Source of the DNA: Takakia lepidozioides
Taxonomy: Eukaryota > Streptophyta > Takakiopsida > Takakiales > Takakiaceae
Length of the DNA stretch: 64,000 bases
Assembly (NCBI GenBank): GCA_030704615.1
Contig: CM060732.1
Coordinates: 54,417,053-54,481,052, forward strand
Reading direction: 5' to 3'
The position numbers were made by a program, and so were the translations under genes. The notes beneath the pieces are model-generated. The model did no database searches, was not told the origin of the DNA, and saw only the letters and a list, made by a program, of their open reading frames with translations. Positions 24,847-39,375 of the stretch are shown piece by piece (position 1 is the first letter of the stretch; each line of letters opens with the position of its first letter).

Positions 24847-27606
24847 ACACTTAGAAACACTTCCTGAGATTTTCCAGGAACAAAGGTTTCCGTGCTTGTA
24901 TTATTGTCAGAAACTTGCTCAGCTGGGGACCAGTGATCCCCGCACGCTTCGCAAAACAAAAAATTCCAGTACAGCCAACACTGTACCTGCAATCAGCCAC
25001 TATGTATGAGCTCTTAAATTACAAAGTGACACCAGAAAATTGTGTGAAGTGGCTATTATATTAAACGACCCATGTAACTGCATCCTTCAGAGCTACCCTT
25101 CACATAATTATGAAAAGTCCTGTTAGATATCAGCCATATCTATAAGCACACCAGACATTCAGTAGGGCACAGCCACTGGCCTGCGCAAGTAAAACCCCCA
25201 CTAAAGTATATCCAACTATCACTAAAGAGAAGCACCATATGGATATGGCACCTTGTAACCAGCTTGTGCATATCACCAACTCAGTTTGGACTTTTGGGGA
25301 GGTTTAGATAACTCTTTGAGCTTATGTGCTTGCATTATAGCCAGATCATGCCTTGGACTCATAGCACAACAAATATAAGAGCAGTTAAGCTTGATCCGTG
25401 CACTTGCCTGCTGCATGCTTGAACATGGACGCCATCAATGTAGCCATAGCTTGTCACTCACAGCTTGCCAATAAGGCCCATAGACAAAGTACCCCCTTCG
25501 CCCCTTGAACAAACAAGATCCGAGCATCAGATACAGATAAATTATAAGTTTCATCTGCAACTGAGCAGCTACCACCCACAGAAAATTAGAAAACATCAGT
25601 TAAGTGGGTCCCCATGACACCTCTGGTAAAAATAAGAAGTACGAACGCACCTATCCAACGCACTCACACTGTGGTTATGGTTCAATATGCGTATCGGTAT
25701 ACTTTGTAGAAAATGAGCGAACACAATTCAGGAGTGCTATGACCGTCCATACCCCTACCATGAGAACCTGCAACAAACAACATGACTTTTCTACTTTGTT
25801 GTAGCGAGACTCTCTTTGATCTATGTGTCAAGCTTGTGATTATGCCATCCACTAGTTGATGGTTCCACATATTTCTTGCACAAACCATCCCAGAGCTCAT
25901 TGTGGGGTTTCAATCCATCAAGCTCAACGCAAAGTTGATTATAATGCAAGCACACTCAATGACATCAAGTTGAAGAGAACTAAGTGATGGTATATGCAAT
26001 GACATTGGCAAAGACAGCATCCAGCAGTATAGCCATAGCCCTCCAGCGAGCAAGAAATGTTGGCTGTCGTTGCTTTGCCAATAGAAAGATAGGAAAGTAT
26101 AGGGTGGAGAGATAAGAGAGAGAGAGATACTCACAATGGTTCAATTCCTAGTCAAACACAAGCATCACATATCCATATGGAGGCCTGAAAAGCCAGTGGT
26201 AGAGTCTCCATCATCATGCTCCAAGATAAAAGTCACTGCCGTCACCACCAGCCTGCATCCACTTGTCCAGGCATGGGTGACTCCTCTTCATTTCGTAAAC
26301 ATCCAAAACATGAAGGCAGGTGCAGCGAAAAAGAAAGTGGGGGTGAACCTCGTGACTGTAATGGAGAGGCAAGTAACAACATCAGAGAAAAAGAAGAGCT
26401 CACCCCCAACGAGTGTAGTGATGCATAGCCTTTCTCAGAGAAGGACAGCCATCAGCATCCTGTAGACCAAGTTGCACATACCTTACTTCACAATCCACCT
26501 ACATAACCTTTCTCCTTTAGGAAAGGCTCCAAAGAAGACCAAGGCACAAGGATTCCAAAACCAGGGCTAACAAAAAGGCTCTGAGAACCTACCTACTTGT
26601 TTAGCTGTTGTAAATTGCATCAGATTGACCTCCAACTTCAGCAGACATGTAGCACAAACTGAAGGGCTGAAATCAACAAAAGAATGACGAATGACCCGCC
26701 TCAACAAGACTTTCTTTCTCCAGGCAGATCTCTTGTCAACCCCCTGCCCCTTTGCAGAGACTAAGTGCCTACCCAAGGATGGGTGGTTTAAATCCTGGGA
26801 GCTTAACTAGAGTTGAATTCTTGAAAAAAAATTCATAAACATTCCAAAGCTTCATAAGAAAGCTAAGCAATGAATATATTTCCAGCCAGTTCTTCCAAAC
26901 ATGGCTAGTTCTGGGTGCAGGCACGTACTGGGTGATAGCTTGATGGCCTCTCACTTGTATAAGGGTTTGGCAGCTATATCAAACCAGGGTTCCAAGCACA
27001 TCTGGAGGCATACACGAATGCCAAATTAGCTGGCACAGAGAAAGAAAAGCGGAAGATGAAACAACCACCACCAAGTCATAAGGATGGTCGGTATCTCCCA
27101 AAGATTTTGAGATTAAGATTGTAATTCTAAACCCCTACCAGATCATTATACCCCTTTCTAAATGCACAAGACCATAACGCAACTTGACGAACCAGATCAT
27201 TCCCATATATGGTTACTAATATAAGCCTTGATTTTGATTAAAAAAAAAATGGCAGGATGTATCTATTATGTCTCTGGAAACAAACTCAAGTGGGACAGCT
27301 TGAGTCAACATCAAGATTGATTGACAGTCCACTTCACAACGGTGAACTACACACATTTGCTGTGTAACCAGGAGCCCATGGCAAGGTGCTATCGCTGCTT
27401 CGATAAGACCTCAACTGCATCCCTACCTTATCTCTTGTTCCCCTCTTGCTTTCTCTCACTTCAGTCTTCCTCAGACACTTGCTAGTTTCTGAAAGATATA
27501 CAAGCCAGTTGTGGCTCCTACAATACTCCTCCACATTCCAACTTGCACTGACAATAAAAGCCAAAACAAACAAAAAGTAGAACACCACAAAAAGCAAGGC
27601 TGTCAC

Positions 27607-29979
27607 CTACACAACAATACTTGTTTGACCAGAGGTTGAAGATCCAAACCTGTAGATGACAATCAAAAAGAGGAGAAGATAGAAGCCAAGCTTCACCAAT
27701 CGATACTTCTTCTCATGGTCAAGCTGATTGAATATTTCCGTGACATCCACCAAGTGCTGCTTCTTCAAATATCTGGGCCCACTCATTTTCATGAGCCCAC
27801 AACAATCCTGCCTGCCTTTTGCAAGGTTGTAAAATAAAAAAGACTAAAGAGATTTGAGACTCCAAAGCTGAACGGTACTACTGAGAAATAATCTTTGGTC
27901 TCTCTGTCGCATTCATCCTAATGTCAGTGGACAGGGTACTACAAAGAAGTTTTCTTTTGCATTCATCATATTGTCAAAGTGATCCCCCAGAAAGTGATAA
28001 TGAGTGATGTCATAACGTGAGTGGCATTGAGGGGTTGAAGGCAAGTATTAACATGATGCACGTACACTAATACTACAGCTGGACAGTTATTGTGAGAAAG
28101 ACTCACAAGCGGGCATGATAGTAGACAAGAGGGGCATTGAGCAAGAACATAAGCCAATGGCCAAATATGAGGAAGATGCAGCACAACGCTCCGTGAAGTG
28201 CTAACTCTGGGAGCACAAATCTGTTGATTCGTGTCGCTGAATCAAATGGATTGATGTAATCGAATTCTAGGTCTGACAAACACATGAGCTGCCACCCACC
28301 CACCAAACAAGGAAGCAAAAGTCAATAGCTTATAAACTCCGGCAAATGTAACATACATGTAGCTTCACATACGCGCAATGCAAATTACAACCCCTGTCAA
28401 ACCCCAAACCAGTTACCATTAAGGTCATTTAACAGCAAAGGCTGTTTGTTCTGCTTTCAGCATCAAAGAGCAAAAGTTTAATTCACTTGGGGATATGGAC
28501 ATAATCCAGTCACACAATATTATTATACCTGCTTTGTTCACAAGGCCTTGATCTTTTCACTTCAAAAAAAAGAAACTATCATAAAAACCATGTAGTCACC
28601 TTTTAAAATATCTAAAAGTAAAATGTTATAAGTTGTCATTTCATAACTGTCAGTGGTCCTTGTACTACAGTCCTATTTTGTGTCCTCACAAGCCCAAGGC
28701 CAAAAGAGTATAATTATGCCAAACAACTTTCTTTTAGGTCCATGTCTGCAATTACACCTAGGTGACAACACAGAGTCCATACCTCCATCCAAGTTACACC
28801 TTCATAAAGACTTCAGCAGATATTGTCCTCCAATGGCAACCATCACAAACAACATCCAACAAGGAGTCGTGACAATGGCAGTTGATCTAGGGGGCAATCT
28901 ATGTCTACAACTTCCAGAAAGTTTCACTTTTCATCCCTGTTATACATTACACCAGCCCCCTGTTGCAGCTTGACATTCTTATAATTCGCTGGGAAGAGGT
29001 AGGTCTACCAGATGTCTAAGTCCACCATGATCTGTTAGGCTAAACCAACATCAGCATCTCCAACAATCTCTTTCGTGGAGGTGCTCTGTTGCATGCCCTC
29101 CATCCACCTATTAAGGTTGCATTTGTGCCCAAATAGGTCATTACCATCTCACAAAGACACTGTCAATGATTTAAACTTCTCACTGGGAATAACAAACAAT
29201 AAACAGCATGAAGCCACTACTGTAGCCCATTCAGCATGTGGAAATGGAAGTGTCATGAAAGATAAAGCCAAATTTTGATGGGAACATTTCCTTGTGAAAT
29301 TTAAAGTGAGACCAACACCTCTCCCTAAGGTCTATAAATAACGTCCACAAGAACAGGTGACAACAAGAGAGAAAATTATCGGAGGCCTTAAAGAGGTGAC
29401 ACAACCCTCTCTTTATCTCCCCTGTGTTCAACAGCTTCTGCTGTCCCTCGACGCTCCCGAGTACAATACCCCTTCATGCTACACTTTCCACTTACAGGTG
29501 AGAATGACATTCCTTTTCTCACCCTGGTCAGTCCAAGTAGACCCTCTCACACTTTAAGAGGCTCTAACAAATTCTATGAGCTTCCTGATGTACACGAAGT
29601 GAAAAACGGTCTACCGTGTCCCTAATGTTCAAGTTACTGTATTCAGGGAGTAAATTCGTGTCCTCAATGTAAGTACCCACGAAATTCCCCCGACTCCCAC
29701 TTCACCCCTCTCGAGCTATCCCTCGGTCTCAAGTCATCCGTTCTGGACCTATAGTTTCTTTGCATACATCGCATTCAAACGGTTTTAGGGAATGTCTAGG
29801 TCAAGCACCTTAATCGCGCTGTAGCAACTATCAGACATGAAAAAATCAGATTTCAAGTCTTACGTTTCGTCAGAGGCGTCTAATGACGACCTTGCTGTAC
29901 ATACCTGGTACACAAGAATACCGAGAAGACTGCAAACTGCAAAGAAGGCGATGAGCCACAAGACAAGCTCCCCGGCCAT
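27607..29979 (-). CDS. CNIH: Cornichon family ER cargo receptor
   Basis: Three exons on the minus strand (29979-29905, 28288-28107, 27772-27607) with GT-AG introns of about 1.6 kb and 0.33 kb give 423 nt, 140 aa. Exon 1 encodes the first membrane helix (MAGELVLWLIAFFAVCSLLG). Exon 2 starts with the family signature LMCLSDLEFDYINPFDSATR and carries the next hydrophobic segments, ending GHWLMFLLNAPLVYYHAR. Exon 3 has QHLVDVTEIFNQLDHEKK and a last hydrophobic helix. Cornichons sit in the ER/early Golgi membrane and load selected membrane cargo into COPII vesicles. The frame is open 24 codons upstream of the chosen ATG, but plant cornichons begin at this helix. An alternative splice at 27650 with a different C-terminus is conceivable; the unspliced end has an in-frame stop and a family-typical length. 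It is divergent from the USP gene. Confidence 0.93.
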
Positions 29980-30236
29980 GCCCTGCCTCTCAAATCGCTC
30001 AAGCAAACCGCTCTTGCTCTCCCAAAACTTTCCGTCTCCCCCACATTCCAAACCCTAAAAACTGATTCCCAGTCTCCTAAACTTATGTTCCCATAAATGG
30101 ATGAATGATACTATCGACTGGTCTCATCCATTACAGTGATCCCTCCGAATCAGTGTTTGAAAAACAAAACACTGCCTCCGTGTTTTTATTTCTGGCGAAA
30201 TTTCGCACTTTTTCGACCTCAAAAACGAATCACCAA

Positions 30237-30454
30237 CAGTCAGTAGCTCAGTTGGTTAAGTGCTCTGAGTGCCACCCAGATGATTCTGGGGTCAAATCTT
30301 GCTACTTGACGGGTGTGGTATTCTCTTCTCCCCTTCCCTGGCCGGTGTCCCACTTGTTCGTCTCCATGGCACATAAATGAAAGAGGCTATTTTCTCCTCT
30401 CACTAGAGGGGCCTGATTTGTGAGTTTCCCTTAAAAAAAACCAAAAAAAAAAAA
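30237..30454 (+). mobile_element. tRNA-derived SINE
   Basis: A tRNA-like head carries a polymerase III A box, TAGCTCAGTTGG (30244-30255), and a B box resembling GGTCAAATCTT (30290-30300), 35-45 bp apart as in tRNA genes. It is followed by about 110 bp of unrelated body and an A-rich tail (30432-30454, broken by CC). The cloverleaf is imperfect: the acceptor and anticodon stems pair poorly, so a working tRNA gene is unlikely. Target-site duplications are not clear. It lies in the intergenic region between the cornichon and USP genes. Confidence 0.62.
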
Positions 30455-30705
30455 CAATCGAATATTCTGTCGTAAATTCCCTATTTTCTCATGGATGAAA
30501 TCGCCAAAATTCTCCAAAAAAAATAAACTGAGGATGAATTCGCCTAACATGGATGATATAAATGGATGAAAGTTCAGAGGAGGATGATTCTGTCGAAATT
30601 TCAGTGGATGAACAGAAAATATGGCTATTTCCTGCAAAACATTATTTTCCAAATTTGAAAAAAAAAACACTGCCTCCGATGACGAGGCAGCTGGTCCTCA
30701 ATTTT

Positions 30706-30855
30706 CCACGTGTCAGTATGTGACATAATAGGATAAAGATCTACCACGTGTCGTCATCGGAATAAGATCTGATGGCCAGAATTCGGAATGTCCTTTTACG
30801 TACGAGGTCCCACCTTATATTTGTCGGGAGACCGGCTGCGTACCGGACACGTGCC
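30706..30855. promoter_or_regulatory. Cluster of three CACGTG (G-box/ABRE-type) motifs
   Basis: CCACGTGTC occurs at 30706-30714 and again at 30744-30752, and GACACGTGCC at 30846-30855. All contain the palindromic bZIP/bHLH core CACGTG with the ABRE-like ACGTGTC extension. They lie 215-365 bp upstream of the USP start codon and about 0.7-0.9 kb upstream of cornichon. In plants such boxes bind ABF/AREB or other bZIP factors and give stress or light response; that role here is inference. Confidence 0.5.
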
Positions 30856-31020
30856 AGAAGCGTAATGCGACCGGAGATGACCGGTGATGCATGAAGCTTG
30901 CGGGTGTGAAGGTGGGCAAGAGGAGGGAGAGAGGCTCTGTGGATTCTGTGCACTGTGCGAGAATTTGTGAGAATTTGTGAGAGGAAACGAAGGATTCAGT
31001 GGATTAATTGGAGAGAAATT

Positions 31021-31050
31021 GAGAGGGAGAGAGAGAGAGAGAGAGAAAGG
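31021..31050. repeat. (GA)n microsatellite in the probable USP 5' leader
   Basis: A run of GA dinucleotides with minor interruptions, 20-50 bp before the USP ATG. GA-rich leaders are common in plant transcripts. Confidence 0.8.
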
Positions 31051-31069
31051 GAAGGAGGACGGTCGATAG

Positions 31070-33168
31070 ATGGATATGGACGGAATTCCAGAAAGCGAGG
31101 CGGTACAACCCGAACTCGAGCATGAAACATGTCAGCGGAGGCGGGGAAGGGACGTCTTGGTGGCCATTGATCATGGTCCTCAGAGTCGTGCAGCCTTCGA
31201 GTGGGCCCTAACACATTTTCTGCGCTTGGCGGATACTCTCCATCTTGTCCATGTTCTTCCCAGTTGTGTGTCTTATCCTCGCTCAGTCCTTAGGATTCTC
31301 TTCAAACATTCTAACTTGGATTCCGCTGAGTTCTTCCATGATGTAGTTTTGTGTGTCCTCCTGCAAACACTATTGTTGCTAGGGAGGAATAGCAACAGCT
31401 CTTAGTGTGCGACAATCCTGGAGCAATTGCTGCAAAATGCCGACCATGGCCAAGTATAGGGTTAAATTACTGGCGTGAACGAGAGATTGTGACTGAAGAG
31501 TCACTTGACAGCTTTCGTGGCTTGTGTCTTGTCTCTTCTACATGTACGCGCGCAGTGACAGACCTTGAGTGTGTTAGGAGCTGAATATATTTTCAATAGT
31601 TTGGCAAATTGGAAATTATCTCGTGCTTTGAAGCCATGAACATAGACATAGTAAATCCTGCACATGGAAGTAAGGTTCTATAAATGTTTAGCCCTTCTGT
31701 TACAAGGCAGAAGTGCAATGTAAACCAACATTGAAATCTCAAACATCATCGCACATTCAGCTCATTTTTTTCCTGGTGAGTCGTCTCAACTTGTTCCCTC
31801 TCTGATGAGGCATGCTTGTCTAACAGAGCCCGAAGCGGAGTACGAACAGCATATTACTAAGTCCAATGACGATGAAGGCATTTGGCAGGCCTCCCAATTG
31901 TTGATGGAGCAACTTTGCAAAGAAGCCTATGAGGTGGCCATGGTGGGATTCTCTTTCTCTGTCCTGCCTTACATGCATGTTCATACCTTCTATATATGAC
32001 CAGAGTTAGGCACTGGTGCATTGTGGCAACGGTAAAGAACCTGAAGGATTGATTTTTCTGCAGATTACGGTGCTGGATACACTTACAATAGCGAAAATCC
32101 TGTTATGACAATTTCTGTGATCTAAAAGTTGACAGATCAAAATTACACCATCCGTCTGTTCTTTAATAATGGGATGAATTAAAACTGCATGTCGTCACTG
32201 TTAAATTAGAGATAGTTCTTTAATCCTTGAATACTTGAGACCGAGATATTCGGTCCAGAATTATCAAGTACCTGTGTCTTCCAGATGTAAGGAAAAAGTG
32301 ATACAAGAGTGTTGCTATCGTCAGTGCTGTGAAAAAGCATGGTCACCACCATATTGCATCTGGACAATCCAGCTTCAAATGTGGTGAAGTTGATAAGAGT
32401 GTAACCCCTTACTAATGGAATTTAGAGGACGTACTGATTGGTGTTAGCTTTGGTGTGGACTTCTAGAACAGGTACAGACAAAGGTGCATTTTCTGGATGG
32501 CGATGTGGGCAAGGCCATTTGTGCTGAGGCTTCACGACTCCAGGCTCCGGCGGTCATCATGGGCAACCATGGCCATGGCCTGGTTAGAAGGTAGCATTAC
32601 ACACTGTAACTTCATGTGCTAGCTAACAATCTTTATTATGATGTAGCTGCAGCCTTGAAGCAAAACCTGTGAAATGTTCTTCCAATGCTGCATCCAAACT
32701 GTTGCACATGCTGTGAAGATGTGTCAATGCACACGAGTGCAAATTGAAAAAGCTCTGATACTGCTCAATGGGACTGAATAGGATGAAGCTACAAATGGAA
32801 ACTGTTGAGGTTGTTGGCAATCCCAATAGGAGGCCATGTAACGACATTGTGTTTCCAACAGTCAGTTTATAGGTAGTATGCTGTGAAAGATGGAAGAAAG
32901 GACATGTTGCGTCCTTAATGACAAATTTTAGTTGTGGCGCAGCAGAGTGGCATGGTAATGGCACATAGAAAGGAAGCTAAAGAACTCATAATTCTGGGCT
33001 ACCCACTGATGCTACAATGCGCCTGATGGTTGTGTGTGGCTGGGGCTTGTGGACAGTGTTGTGATGGGAAGTGTTACCGAGTATTGTAGTCGGCACTGCT
33101 CCTCTCCAATTGTCATTGTACCCTACCACGGTAGACACCTGTCACAGGGAGAACTTTTCCTGACATGA
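31070..33168 (+). CDS. Universal stress protein (USP) domain protein
   Basis: Four exons on the plus strand (31070-31262, 31827-31942, 32472-32590, 33057-33168) with GT-AG introns sum to 540 nt, 179 aa. A 26-residue acidic/basic N-terminus precedes the first strand, GRDVLVAIDHG. Then come SRAAFEWALTHFLRLADTLH and LVHVLP. Exon 3 holds HFLDGDVGKAICAEASRLQA and AVIMGNHGHGLVR; exon 4 starts VVMGSVTEYCSRHC and ends with a short tail. The ATP-binding signature G-x2-G-x9-G-S spans the exon 3/4 junction and is complete, so this is an ATP-binding type USP. Such proteins are small cytosolic stress and signalling factors in plants. The gene is divergent from cornichon and has CACGTG boxes upstream. It looks intact. 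Confidence 0.9.
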
Positions 33169-33630
33169 TGCTTTTGTGGTTGTATGCTAGCTGAGATAGG
33201 GATACTGCACATTACTGGCAAATATGTTTCAAGTGCTTGATGGAATCGGTTGGTGTCTACATCTTGGGCTCACACATCAACATTTTTTCCATAGAGAGTA
33301 GAATTAACTTAGAAATTGCTGCAGCTTCTGGCCATAAACTACATGTCTGTTGGACACGTAGCAATAAATGAGGGGAGAGTACTAATGCAAGAATAGGTTG
33401 GGCTTCCCGTGGAACGGACAGAGGGAAGATCTCCAAACACAATTAAACTTTGATGACATCAAATAACAATCCCTACTCATACAAGAGCTTGATAGCCCCA
33501 GCTTTTTCACCCAGGTAGTTTTTTGTTATAAGGGGTGGACACGGATATGCTAATGGTGTCAGGCTCTGCCTTGTGGACTGGCTGCAGGAGTACATGCATT
33601 GTTTGGAGACGAGCATGACGAACTTGGTAG

Positions 33631-33660
33631 CCCAAAGCCCAAAGCCCAAAGCCCAAAGCC
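33631..33660. repeat. Four copies of the heptamer CCCAAAG
   Basis: Tandem CCCAAAG x4 just downstream of the USP gene. It resembles the plant telomere word CCCTAAA in length only; the sequence differs, so I do not call it telomeric. Confidence 0.8.
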
Positions 33661-34518
33661 TGCTACATAGATTGCCAAACTTTTGGAGATATTTTCAAGC
33701 TAAGACTTTCAATGTGTTTTTTTTCTCTCCGATTCAACCACTGGCAATCAAACTTAACAACGGCTGTGTAACAAATATGTCTCCTTAACGGCTGGCTGGG
33801 ACCTCTTCAGGAAGCTCGAATAGCCATCGAGGATAGCTCTGATTGCGCTATAGCAGTAAAATGTACAATAGCTGTTCTATAGTAATGACAGTCACTATAC
33901 AGTACAGGAACTATAGCTGTTCTTGATTTTTAGACTTGCAGTTGACTTGTTCAAAATTGGCTGTGGCACAAACGCTCATGTAAGCTTTTTTTTTGTACTG
34001 AATTCCACACACCCATTTGATCAGAAGTGAATGTAGAAACATGCATAAGAAAGAAAGGATCAAAACCTAAGCCTTTGGAGTCATGTTCAACATATCTCAA
34101 AATTCTGAACTACAAGAAAACTGCTTGCTAAAGCCTGACTCACTTGTCTCCTTCGTGTGACGAGGGCCGGGCCCTAGTGGGACCCGGCCTGGTCGTGGCC
34201 GCCATGAGAACTTGGAACGTGGACTGTGAGGCTTCCTTGCATTTTTGGGGACACTTCCGCAACTGTTTCCGATGTTCTGAGCTGCAGCGGCAGTTGAAGT
34301 CCAAGCATCAATATTCTGGTGCATCCGCGTGTGATATAATTCCTTGGCGAGTTGCAGTTAGATTTAGTTACGGTTCAGTTGTTGCTGTGAGTGCAGTGAT
34401 CGTGATTTGAGGGAAGAAGCAGGGGTTTCTTGTGTTGAGCAGAATTAGTTTCAGTTCTCAGTTGTTGTTCTTTTCCGAGGATATCAGAGAAGGAGGATTC
34501 CGTCTGTCGTTCAGAATT

Positions 34519-36966
<2,448 letters not shown>

Positions 36967-38827
36967 GATCTTGGGAGTTTAAGATTTGTTCCTCGAGGGG
37001 TTGAACTCTAAACAAAATCTTGATCATTCTTCAGAATACTGAATATCCCCCGTGAAATTCCTTTCCTGCTTGCGAGAGACTAATTTGTAAGCCTGGCCTG
37101 AGATGCACAGACCATGAGGTTATTGTTGGTGGAAAGTATTTCACTGTTTTATAAGTCAGTTGGAGAAGATATTGCAGAGATGTTTTCCTCCTATTACTGT
37201 AAATGTACAACACAACTGGAATTTTTCCTACAGTGGCTGCTTGTGGAGGGCCCCACTCTCTTCTTGTTTCATGCTTTCTCTGGTCTTTGAGATTCCGCAG
37301 CTCATTTCTTTCATTTCTTTCTTTCTTTTTGGGCTGCTTGTTGAGGGTTCTCTTTCTGTTTCCAGCTTTCACTTGTCCCATAAGTTCTTTGAGCCGTCCG
37401 TCGATGTTATAAAGTGTCATTTCATTTCCGCTAGTAAGGAATACTAAGTAAAAAAAGGATACCCATTCACTCGAAATATTTCAGCCAGTATTGTCCTCAT
37501 GGCTCAGATCCGCAGTGGAAAAATCCAAACATGTGAACCCACCAGCAGGCTTCCATGTCAGCATGCATGTAAGAAAATAGAGCTGTCTTGAGATACAGGT
37601 GAAGGAATAGGCTGCAGAGAACACTCGTAATCTATATATACTTCAAGCTTTCAAGCTTGCAGTGCATGTAGTGTGAGGGATTCACTCTGGTCATGTGACT
37701 TACTTTTATAAAGACAATTTCCAGATCTCCCCTAGACAGCCCTTCACGCATCAATCTGCTGTGTGTGAGCTGCCCAGCAATTAAGACCCCAACAGTACCA
37801 GGGCTGTAGGCTCAGCCTCAAGATTTTCAACGTTGGTGAACAGAGATGCGAGAACAATACTGTTTGGGCTGAAAGTGAGAGACAGGGAGAGAGAGCACAC
37901 CTAAGTTCTTTCCTCATCACATCAGTGTTGGGCCGTTGTGCACTGATATATACTAGTATGCATAATCTCTGACAGTGTAAAACAACGGTATGTTTGTGTG
38001 TGGTTTACTTACATTCCCTAAACATCTCATTGTACTCATTGATGCAGTTTTGTTGAGTAGTTTTGAGTTTTAAAGCTAATACCAGATCCAGACTACTAAA
38101 GGAAGGACCAGAGAGGGGAGCGCAAAACGAGTCCATCAGGAAGCATACTACGATTTTTTATGGTTGTTGGATTATCTAATATGTTTTCCCACCGTCCAAA
38201 TGGATACGCAGATACTAGATACACTTACTCAGCTCACCGACATTTCCCTGATCCTTCGCAGTGAGATTGGTAAATAGTGGGGAAAACGAACGAGGTTTTC
38301 TTGCTGTTACATATACTTGCGTCTCCAGCATACTATGCGACGCCAGACACTGCTCATCATTGCCGATGGGTTGTATGTATTGCGAAAAAGTGTGTAAAGA
38401 AAAGGAAGTGAAAGATCAAACTGGGAGGCTGCAGCTGGGGGAGGGAAATTGCGTCGAAGCCCATGGCTTTCTTGTGTGATATTTCAAACACTGCTCTGAT
38501 TCGTGTGTACTACTAAGTCCAGAACGCATAGCTTCTAGAAGATTCAAGCACAAAGCATCCCTGGTGAGAGTGGGCGAGGAGGAAGCAGTGAATACCACCC
38601 CGTGCTACTTACTTAGAGAAGCTACGCAGGCAGAAACATCCATTTTGCACTACGTTTATGGTCAGGAGGTGGTTTTTCTGCCATTTTTGCCCCTCTGTTA
38701 AATGGCAGAATATTCGAGTAGGTAGCAGAATGCACGACTAGTTGGCTCGGGTCCTCCATGTTTGGGGCAGTCCCGGCCTCGCCAAAAGGCATAGTAACAG
38801 GCTCGCATCGTCCTTAAACTCAATTAC

Positions 38828-38961
38828 GTCAGGTAGTGTTCATGTTTCCACAGGCTATAGGAGGTAGCCGGTCCCCAGGCTCATCTCGCCGCTACCGAGG
38901 CTTCATAGCCCAGGCGGACCGGCTACATCCTGTAGCCTGTCTCAGCCTGAATGTTACCTAG
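38828..38961. repeat. Foldback (MITE-like) inverted repeat
   Basis: Arms 38850-38874 and 38916-38940 match as inverted repeats in 23 of 25 positions (ACAGGCTA, AGGA, GTAGCCGGTCC). Weaker pairing extends outward (AGGTA, TTCA) to about 47 bp per arm, with a 41-bp loop. There is no open frame of note. The size and structure fit a miniature foldback element or the hairpin end of one. Confidence 0.55.
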
Positions 38962-39164
38962 TCCATAGTACCTCAACTGGTATGAGCAAATTCCAATATC
39001 GTAAAAACCTAGCTACTAGTGTAGTTTTGGTGGGCTTTAAATAGCATAAAATCCCGCTTGTCCTGTTACTCCGTGGAGCCAATGGGCTGGGCCCGTAATC
39101 TTAGATTATGGGCAGATAGGGAAGTAGTTTTCTTTTCACACAGTCTACAATGCAGTTTTTACGC

Positions 39165-39375
39165 GAGTTAAAATCCTGTAACTCGGGCTTTACGCGAATC
39201 AAGATTCCCATGCGGGGGGTACATTAGAGTCAAAACCAGTCTTGTTTTGTATTAGGTAAAGTCCTGCAACCAGGGCTTTAAGCGAATAAGATTCCCACGC
39301 CCCAAGGTGGTACCAGTCTGTTTTGTATTAGGTGAAGTCCTGCAACCAGGGCTTTACGCGCTCGGGCGGTATCGG
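39165..39375. repeat. Degenerate tandem repeat, three units of about 85-95 bp
   Basis: Each unit has AA(A/G)TCCTG(T/C)AAC..GGGCTTTA(C/A)GCG, then GATTCCCA(T/C)GC and CCAGTCTGTTTTGTATTAGGT. Unit starts are near 39168, 39254 and 39333. No gene overlaps. Confidence 0.65.

Larger units (their letters stand above)
16280..27606. other. Gene-poor 11 kb between the U-box and cornichon genes
   Basis: No coding gene was recognised on either strand. The part nearest the U-box gene (16.3-19.4 kb) is its likely promoter and 5' leader; 18.7-19.3 kb is strongly pyrimidine-rich on the plus strand (GA-rich in the direction of U-box transcription). The part 19.5-22.2 kb is rich in ATGGATG/CATCCAT words and holds degenerate tandem repeats. 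The stretch 22.0-22.6 kb is GC-rich with several overlapping open frames, but none has a family motif. From 22.7 to 27.6 kb only short frames occur. Confidence 0.4.

Noticed and set aside
27334-27606. Fourth exon of cornichon
   Set aside because: The segment is open and hydrophobic, but the splice from 27650 to it would be out of phase, and the unspliced end has a stop at a normal length.
30237-30310. A functional tRNA gene
   Set aside because: A and B boxes are present, but the acceptor and anticodon stems pair poorly and an A-rich tail follows a body, so a SINE fits better.
33631-33660. Interstitial telomere repeat
   Set aside because: The heptamer is CCCAAAG, not the plant-type CCCTAAA.
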